DNA of 61,489 bases from an uncultured Holophagaceae bacterium (GTDB lineage: Bacteria; Acidobacteriota; Holophagae; Holophagales; Holophagaceae): assembly GCA_903884655.1 (NCBI GenBank), contig CAISFO010000020.1:1-61489 (forward strand). The letters run 5' to 3'. The position numbers were made by a program, and so were the translations under genes. Position 1 is the first letter of the stretch. Each line of letters opens with the position of its first letter. The notes beneath the pieces were generated by a model. It made no database searches, was not told the origin of the DNA, and saw only the letters and a program-made list of their open reading frames with translations. Below are positions 56,306-61,489 of the stretch, in pieces.

Positions 56306-57202
56306 ATGAGCACTCCCCTTTTCAGGACCATTGGTTCGGTGGTGGCCCTCTCGGTCTGCTACTGGGGGCTCTTCGTGCGGCCCAGACGCCAGCCGGTCGC
56401 CTTGGCGGATCCCTCCGAAGGGCTGTCTGCCGAGGAGGCCGGCCGGTTGCAGGAACGGCTGGCGGTACTCATGCGGGCCCGCCGTTTCGAGGATGCCCGG
56501 CCACTGGCGCAATCCATGGTGAAGGAGTTCCCGAACAATCCGATCTACCTGCGCAGACTCGCGGAAATCCAGGGTGAGCTGGGCAACTCCCGGGAGGAGG
56601 CCGAGGCCTGGGAAGGTTTCATGAAGGTCTCGCCCTCACCGGCGGAAGCTTTCCCCGCGCTGGGGAACGCCTATCGCCGCATGGGAAGGATCGATCGCTG
56701 CATCGAGGCCTTCCAGCGGGCCGTGGCCCTGGAGCCCCGGAATTCGGAGCTCCTGTTCTACCTGGGCCGGGCCTACGAGTATGGCCATGCCTATGCGAAG
56801 GCCCTGGAGACGTACAAGCGGGCCTGCTCCCTGAATCCCGGGGATCCAGACGCCACTGCGGGCTGGGCCCGCATGGAGGTCTTCATCGGTGATCCCGCCG
56901 CTGCCGCCCGGAGGGTCGAGCAGCTGCTCGCCCGCAACCCCAACGACGTCGATGGGCTGCTGGTCCATGGCATGGCCCTACGGCAGCAGGGCCAGTACGG
57001 GCGAGCCAAGGTGTCCCTGGAAAAGGGACTGAAGCTCAGCCCGGGCTACGGGGACTTCATGCTGGTGCTTGGAGGCATCGCCGAATCCGAGGATCATCCC
57101 GCCGAGGCCCTGGCCTGGTACGACCGGTACCTGGCCCGGAACGGCGGGGATTCCACGGTCCGTGCCAAGCGGGACCGCATCGCAGCCCAGGAGCGAAAAT
57201 GA
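56306..57202 (+). CDS. Tetratricopeptide-repeat membrane-anchored protein
   Basis: 298 residues from ATG 56306, giving a short basic start and one N-terminal hydrophobic anchor (SVVALSVCYWGLF). The rest is at least six TPR units (for example YLGRAYEYGHAYAKALETYK; AFPALGNAYRRMGRIDRCIE). TPR proteins mediate protein contacts, here probably on the periplasmic side. The stop overlaps the start of the sulfatase-like gene by four bases, so the two are translationally coupled. Together with the YaiO-type gene downstream this looks like an envelope or polymer-handling unit. Confidence 0.85.
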   Translation: MSTPLFRTIGSVVALSVCYWGLFVRPRRQPVALADPSEGLSAEEAGRLQERLAVLMRARRFEDARPLAQSMVKEFPNNPIYLRRLAEIQGELGNSREEAEAWEGFMKVSPSPAEAFPALGNAYRRMGRIDRCIEAFQRAVALEPRNSELLFYLGRAYEYGHAYAKALETYKRACSLNPGDPDATAGWARMEVFIGDPAAAARRVEQLLARNPNDVDGLLVHGMALRQQGQYGRAKVSLEKGLKLSPGYGDFMLVLGGIAESEDHPAEALAWYDRYLARNGGDSTVRAKRDRIAAQERK

Positions 57203-59703
57203 GCGGCCGCCTCGGAACCATGGCGGCCCGGGCGGGCCTGCTGCTCGTCAGTTCCATGAGCGGGGCCTACGCGCTGCTGGCCTACATTCCCTTCACCTAC
57301 CAGGCGGTGATCAAGTTCCCCATGGTGAGCTGGATCCCGGCCTTCGTTCGATTCCACCCCATCCTCTTCCTGGCGCTGGTGCTGGTCAATCTGGCTCTGG
57401 ACAGGGAGCGCTGGCTGGGGCCGAAGGCGTCGCGCGGCGTGCAAGCCTTTGAAGGGGTTTCCTTGGGGTTGGCCCTGGCCATGCTGGTGCATCCCCCCCT
57501 GCAGAACATCCGCAACGATGCTGGCAGCCTGGTCTGGGCCGTGGTGTTCCTGCTGCTGCCCCTGGCACTCCTGGCCCTGGACGGCCGGGCCGCCTGGATA
57601 GGGGTGTCCTGGAAGTCGGGGGGCAACGATGAGGCGAGGCGGCTCTTCCTGGCTGCGGCCCTGGCCGGCCTGACGGCCTCCCTGCTGTTCCCGGCCCTGG
57701 CCTGGCTCCGGCTGGGTCCGCCTGAACCCCGCCCACTTTTGGAAGCCCTCAGCCTGGTGTGGGGGTGGGCCCTCTGCGCGCACCTGCTGGTGTTCCTGGC
57801 TGCCGCCGCCTTCCTGATGGGCGTGATGGGCCTGGGGCGCCTGTTCCCCTGGTCCTGGATCGAACCGGTGCTGCTGGCGCTGGCCCTCCTGGCGGCCCTG
57901 ACGCAATTCCTCCTGGCGGTGGTGTTCAAACCCATCGCCTTCCAGGGGCCGGCGGCCCTGCTGGTCGGAGCCCTGGTGGCCGCCCTGGTGGTCGTGTCCC
58001 TCCTCGGTTTCGCCCCGGGGTACCTGCCCCCCAAGGGGAGTGGAGAGAACGCCCTGGACCTGACGCTCCGTCCCCTCATCCGCCTGCTGCGTGGGCACAG
58101 CCTCCGGGTGGTGACGGTGCTGGCCCTGCTCGTGGTGGCCGCTGGCCTGGGCCTGGCGCGGGCCGCGGTCTTCGACTGGAACTTCCTGTTCCAGAAGACC
58201 ATCGTCGTGGCAGTGGCCGTGCTGCTGTTCGCCTGCCTCTACGCAGCCATCGATAACCGGAAGCCGAAGGTGATCTGGGTCTGGGCGGTGATCCTGGTGC
58301 CCATCCTCGCCATGAATGTCTTCCTCGCCTTCGACGAGGTGCTGGCGGCCCGGAGCACGGCCAAGCGCGCCGACCGGCGCCTTGGCCTGGTGCTGGATCA
58401 GCAGGTGGGCCGGGATGTTTCCGTGCGGCTGCTGCGCGAGGCCCTGTCGCCGCTCCAGAAACTCCAGCGCACCATCTACCGGGTGCTCCAGAAAAACAGC
58501 AACATCCCCCGCGAAACCCGCACGGACCCGGTGGAGGTGCAGCATGTGGAGGTGCTGAAACCCGAACCCGGGCCCAAGCCCGACATCTTCATCTTCGTGG
58601 TGGACAGCCTGCGCCGGGACTACCTGGGGACCTACAACCCCAAGGTGACGTTCACGCCGGAACTCGACCGGTTTGCCGCCGAGTCTGTGGTCCTGCGCAA
58701 TGCCTTTACGCGCTATGGCGCAACCGGCCTCTCCGAACCCTCCATCTGGACCGGCTCGCTGATGCTGCACAAGCAGTACATCACGCCCTTCCATCCCATG
58801 AACAGCCTGCAGAAACTGCTGGAGACCGACGGCTACCAGGGCCTGGTCTCGATGGATTCGATCATGGACGTGGTGGTGAAGCCGGGTCCCTGGATGCAGC
58901 CCCTGGACCCCGGTGTGGGCACCCAGGATCTGCGCCTCGAAGCGAGCCTGGGGAAGCTGGAGGCGGCCATCAAGGCCCGGGGCAACAGTCCCCGGCCGTT
59001 GTTTGTCTACAGTCAGTGCCAGGACATCCACATTTCCGTGGTGAACCGCGAAGGGCAGAACACGGTGGTGCCCGGGGACTATCGCGGATTCTACGCCCCC
59101 TACGCCAGCCGCCTGAAACGCCTGGACACGGCCTTCGGCAGGTTCGTCAGCTTCCTCAAGCAGCAGGGCCGGTACGAGAACAGCCTGATCATCTTCACGG
59201 CGGACCACGGTGACTCCCTGGGAGAGGAGGGCCGGTTCGGCCATGCCTACACGCTGTTTCCGGAGATCGTGCGCATCCCCATGCTCATCCACCTGCCCGC
59301 AGCCATGAAGGCAGGGCTGGCGGTCCAGCCGGACAGCCCTGCCTTCCTGATCGACCTGACGCCCTCGCTCTACTACCTGCTGGGGCATCGGCCCATTCGG
59401 GTGGACCGGGCCCTGGGCAGGCCCCTGTTCACCGTCACGCCCGAAGAACAGGTTCCCTACCACCAGGATCACTACCTGCTGGCCTCCAGCTATGGGGCGG
59501 TGTTCGGCATTCTCGACGGCACCGGCAAGGTGCTCTACATCTCCGACGGCGTGAACTTCGCAGATTATTTCTACCGCCTGGACCAGGGACCTGCCGGGGC
59601 GCAAAGACCCCTCACCGGGGAGCAGAAGGCCCGCTACGACCAGCTGATCCTGGAGGACCTGGACCTGGTGAACCGCTTCTACCATTTCAAACCGGACCCT
59701 TGA
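57199..59703 (+). CDS. Membrane sulfatase/LTA-synthase-like alkaline phosphatase-superfamily enzyme
   Basis: 834 residues. About eleven membrane helices fill residues 10-380. A soluble domain follows, with FIFVVDSLRRDYLGTYNP (metal-binding Asp), the nucleophile region RYGATGLSEPSIWTG, and FTADHGDSLGEEGRFGHAY (metal-binding Asp/His). These are alkaline phosphatase-superfamily features as in phosphoglycerol transferases and sulfatases. There is no Cys-x-Pro/Ala-x-Arg formylglycine site, so it is more likely a phospho-transferase with Thr or Ser nucleophile. It probably adds or removes a phospho-group on an envelope polymer or lipid. It is coupled to the TPR gene and is followed after 9 bases by the YaiO-type gene. 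Confidence 0.87.
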   Translation: MSGRLGTMAARAGLLLVSSMSGAYALLAYIPFTYQAVIKFPMVSWIPAFVRFHPILFLALVLVNLALDRERWLGPKASRGVQAFEGVSLGLALAMLVHPPLQNIRNDAGSLVWAVVFLLLPLALLALDGRAAWIGVSWKSGGNDEARRLFLAAALAGLTASLLFPALAWLRLGPPEPRPLLEALSLVWGWALCAHLLVFLAAAAFLMGVMGLGRLFPWSWIEPVLLALALLAALTQFLLAVVFKPIAFQGPAALLVGALVAALVVVSLLGFAPGYLPPKGSGENALDLTLRPLIRLLRGHSLRVVTVLALLVVAAGLGLARAAVFDWNFLFQKTIVVAVAVLLFACLYAAIDNRKPKVIWVWAVILVPILAMNVFLAFDEVLAARSTAKRADRRLGLVLDQQVGRDVSVRLLREALSPLQKLQRTIYRVLQKNSNIPRETRTDPVEVQHVEVLKPEPGPKPDIFIFVVDSLRRDYLGTYNPKVTFTPELDRFAAESVVLRNAFTRYGATGLSEPSIWTGSLMLHKQYITPFHPMNSLQKLLETDGYQGLVSMDSIMDVVVKPGPWMQPLDPGVGTQDLRLEASLGKLEAAIKARGNSPRPLFVYSQCQDIHISVVNREGQNTVVPGDYRGFYAPYASRLKRLDTAFGRFVSFLKQQGRYENSLIIFTADHGDSLGEEGRFGHAYTLFPEIVRIPMLIHLPAAMKAGLAVQPDSPAFLIDLTPSLYYLLGHRPIRVDRALGRPLFTVTPEEQVPYHQDHYLLASSYGAVFGILDGTGKVLYISDGVNFADYFYRLDQGPAGAQRPLTGEQKARYDQLILEDLDLVNRFYHFKPDP

Positions 59704-59712
59704 AGGAATCCC

Positions 59713-60945
59713 GTGATCAACGATCGACCCCTGATATTGACTGCCCTGGCTCTGCTGGGTCCACTGGCCGGGGTCGCCGCGCCGGCCCCACCGGGTGAAG
59801 ATTCGGATGCCCTCTTCCTGCAGGCCCGGAGCCTGCCCAAGGAGCGCCGGGAGGAGGCCAGGGCCCTCTGCCGGAAGGCCCTGGAGCGGAGCCCTGGTTA
59901 TCAGGACATCCGCATCCACCTGGCTCGGCTCTATGCCTGGGACAGCCTGTACGACGACGCCCGGCGTGAGATCCGCACGGTGCTGGATCAGAGTCTGGGC
60001 AACGCGGAAGCCCGGGACGTGGCCATCGACATCGAGGTCTGGTCCGAACACCCCCACGAGGCGCTGCGCGTCTGCGATGCGGGCATGGCTCAAGACCCCA
60101 AGAGCCCCCTATGGCCCTACCGCAAGGCGCGGGTCTTGAGATCGCTCAAGGACTTCCCCGGGGCGCTGGCCTCAGTCCAGCTGGCCCTGCAGGTGGATCC
60201 GGATCATCAGCCCTCCCGGCTGCTGAGGGACGACGTGAATGAACTGCTGCAGCGGTCCAAGGTCTCCCTGACAGCTACCTACGAGACCTACAACCACACC
60301 TTCAACCCTTGGAAAACGACCTCCCTAAGCCTGGGCCATCGCTTCGACCTGGGTTCCGTGATCCTCCGCGGCAACCGGGCCGAGCGCTTTGACACCTGGG
60401 GCACTCAATTCGAAGTGGACGCCTACCCCCACATCTCCGAGGGTACCTATGCGTACCTGAACGTCGGCCACTCCAGCGACAGCCTTTTCCCGGGCTCCAG
60501 CTACGGTGCCGAGCTGTACCACAATTTCCCGGCCGCCATCGAAGCCTCCCTGGGTCTCCGGCGTCTGGTCTTCTCGGACGTCGTCACCATCTACACGGGC
60601 TCCATCGGCAGGTACGTCGGCAACAGCCTCTACTCCCTTCGGCTGTACGACACGCCGAGCGCGGTGGGATCCTCCCTGTCGGGGACCCTCTCGGCCCGCT
60701 TCTTCCAGGAGGACGCGGACAACTACATCAATGTCGCGGTGGGCACGGGCGTATCCCCGGACCAGCCGACCTGGTCCTCGGACGTACTCCACCTCCGGTC
60801 CCGGAACGCCTCCCTCGGGATACAGAAGCGGCTGACGCGGTCGTGGGTCGGCTCGGCCAGTGCCGGCTGGGAACGGCAGGAGTACCTGCCGGACCAGTAC
60901 CGGGTCCACTGGACCTACTCCCTGGGATTCGAGTGGCGGTTCTGA
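59713..60945 (+). CDS. TPR/YaiO-type outer-membrane beta-barrel protein
   Basis: 410 residues from GTG 59713 (AAGGA upstream). Signal peptide (about residues 1-22), TPR-like helices (residues 30-175), then a beta-barrel of about 230 residues with alternating strands (YPHISEGTYAYLNVGHSSDS; LFPGSSYGAELYHNFPAAIEA) ending in Phe (FEWRF). The arrangement matches the YaiO family, often near polysaccharide genes. It is the third gene of TPR-sulfatase-YaiO and could be the outer-membrane exit or anchoring point of the polymer; the polymer itself is unknown. Confidence 0.87.
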   Translation: MINDRPLILTALALLGPLAGVAAPAPPGEDSDALFLQARSLPKERREEARALCRKALERSPGYQDIRIHLARLYAWDSLYDDARREIRTVLDQSLGNAEARDVAIDIEVWSEHPHEALRVCDAGMAQDPKSPLWPYRKARVLRSLKDFPGALASVQLALQVDPDHQPSRLLRDDVNELLQRSKVSLTATYETYNHTFNPWKTTSLSLGHRFDLGSVILRGNRAERFDTWGTQFEVDAYPHISEGTYAYLNVGHSSDSLFPGSSYGAELYHNFPAAIEASLGLRRLVFSDVVTIYTGSIGRYVGNSLYSLRLYDTPSAVGSSLSGTLSARFFQEDADNYINVAVGTGVSPDQPTWSSDVLHLRSRNASLGIQKRLTRSWVGSASAGWERQEYLPDQYRVHWTYSLGFEWRF

Positions 60946-61048
60946 CCGCTCCAAGATCGGGGTTCCGACATGCAGTGACGATCTGAAATCAAGGAATTCC
61001 GGGGGTTTTGGCTGGGAAGACCGATGATCGACCCTGATACGATGGGCC

Positions 61049-61348
61049 ATGGGGCGACACTGGGCTGAAGGTACGACGGTCCTGGCGGTGGAAGATGATC
61101 TTCTCACGGCCAAGCTGATCCGTGCCCGCCTCGAATTGGAGGGTCTCCGCGTTCTCGAGGCCCGGAATGGACGCGAGGGATTGGACATTTTGAAGTCGGA
61201 AGTGGTTCACCTGATCAGCACGGATTTGATGATGCCCGCCATGGACGGCTACCGCCTGATCCTTGAGATCCGGGAGCTTCCGCCACCCTCTGGCAGGTTG
61301 CCCATCCTGGTGCTATCCGTGAACTCGGCTGAGGACGATATCGTGCGA
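61049..61348 (+). pseudogene. Response-regulator receiver gene interrupted by an IS1595-like element
   Basis: 100 host codons are present: VLAVEDDLLTAKLI (acidic pocket), ISTDLMMPAMDGY with the phospho-acceptor Asp, and PILVLSVN (conserved Ser/Thr position). The reading frame then enters the left end of an insertion element at 61349 and stops 13 codons later, before the conserved Lys and last helix. So this copy cannot fold normally. The remaining part should lie beyond the window after the element. It follows the YaiO-type gene on the same strand by 103 bases. Confidence 0.88.
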
Positions 61349-61489
61349 CCTGATTATCGGGCTGGTTCCGCCAAAACCAGGAGGTCGTGAGGCATGGGCG
61401 AAGTGAGAGTGGCGGCACGGAGGAGACGTTGAAGGATCGAGGCAAGGTCGAAGCGGCGGTTGAAACGCCACTGGAACTCCGCGAGATAG
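61349..61489 (-). mobile_element. Left part of a second IS1595-like element (runs off the window)
   Basis: The terminal repeat starts CCTGATTATCGG, identical for 12 bases to the complete element's end, then diverges. The transposase 3' end lies directly inside it. The expected 8-base target duplicate is TCGTGCGA (61341-61348), to be found again past the right end. Confidence 0.88.
61354..61489 (-). CDS. Partial IS1595-family transposase (C-terminal 44 residues)
   Basis: The visible C-terminus contains YLAEFQWRFNRRFDLASILQ, closely matching YLAEFQYRFNRRFDLKSML of the transposase at 35391-36329. Further on the two differ (LTSPMPHDLLVLAE against VRTPAMPRPLLKLA), so the elements are relatives, not copies. 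The stop codon lies within the terminal inverted repeat, as is common in compact insertion sequences. The rest is outside the window. Confidence 0.9.
   Translation of the reverse strand, partial: YLAEFQWRFNRRFDLASILQRLLRAATLTSPMPHDLLVLAEPAR

Noticed and set aside
57094..60093. 999-codon open frame on the minus strand opposite the sulfatase-like cluster
   Set aside because: It is a shadow of GC-rich coding DNA: the product is a His/Gln/Gly-rich sequence without domains, while the plus strand encodes clear proteins with ribosome sites.

Overview
The window is high-GC, densely coded bacterial chromosome. The gene style suggests a Gram-negative member of Acidobacteriota, possibly Holophagae (Geothrix/Holophaga-like). 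This is inferred from overall protein character; there is no rRNA or other decisive marker. Outer-membrane lipoproteins, beta-barrels ending in Phe and an RND tripartite pump show a diderm envelope.

Layout. 1-0.83 kb: remnant of a membrane sensor gene plus an unexplained stretch. 0.83-6.5 kb (minus): RND efflux operon (adaptor, pump, outer-membrane factor). 6.7-11.1 kb (minus): DUF4149 membrane protein, a lone pseudopilin, single-chain pyruvate carboxylase. 11.2-14.6 kb (minus): envelope cluster (PAP2 phosphatase, unknown exported protein, DUF3943 barrel). 14.9-18.9 kb (minus): glycolate oxidase glcD-glcE-glcF. 19.3-21.3 kb: outer-membrane barrel, terminator, hppD with a palindromic site upstream. 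21.4-26.6 kb (minus): rimP-nusA-infB with its own promoter and an attenuator-like leader terminator. 26.8-31.4 kb: folD, two small-molecule enzymes, and an RluA-type pseudouridine synthase with a long tandem-repeat disordered tail. 31.6-34.4 kb: M16 peptidase lipoprotein.

34.45-36.46 kb is a complete IS1595-like element of 2009 bp. It has 23-bp perfect inverted repeats, an exact 8-bp target duplication (AAAATGGT), a transposase, and a nucleotidyltransferase-like passenger gene. A second, related element begins at 61349, interrupts a response-regulator gene and runs off the window.

36.5-41.7 kb: uracil-DNA-glycosylase-like protein, isochorismatase-type hydrolase, M13 peptidase, an unknown protein, an SDR oxidoreductase and a 77-aa unknown.

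41.7-55.2 kb holds a coordinated methionine regulon. Two SAM-I riboswitches with near-identical cores lie on the minus strand. One precedes metY-metA-lysC and has a clear downstream terminator. The other precedes a (homocysteine methyltransferase-like)/MTHFR fusion, a [2Fe-2S] ferredoxin and cobalamin-dependent metH. MetA carries Glu111, which predicts O-acetylation and fits direct sulfhydrylation by MetY. The methyltransferase half of the MTHFR fusion lacks most zinc-ligand cysteines, whereas MetH keeps all three. Between the two units are a methyltransferase, a SHOCT lipoprotein and a hybrid histidine kinase containing an AT-rich patch.

55.2-61 kb: divergent TIM-barrel-like lipoprotein, then TPR protein, membrane sulfatase/LTA-synthase-like enzyme and a YaiO-type TPR/outer-membrane barrel, probably an envelope-polymer cluster, followed by the disrupted response regulator.

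I saw no tRNA, rRNA, CRISPR array or prophage.
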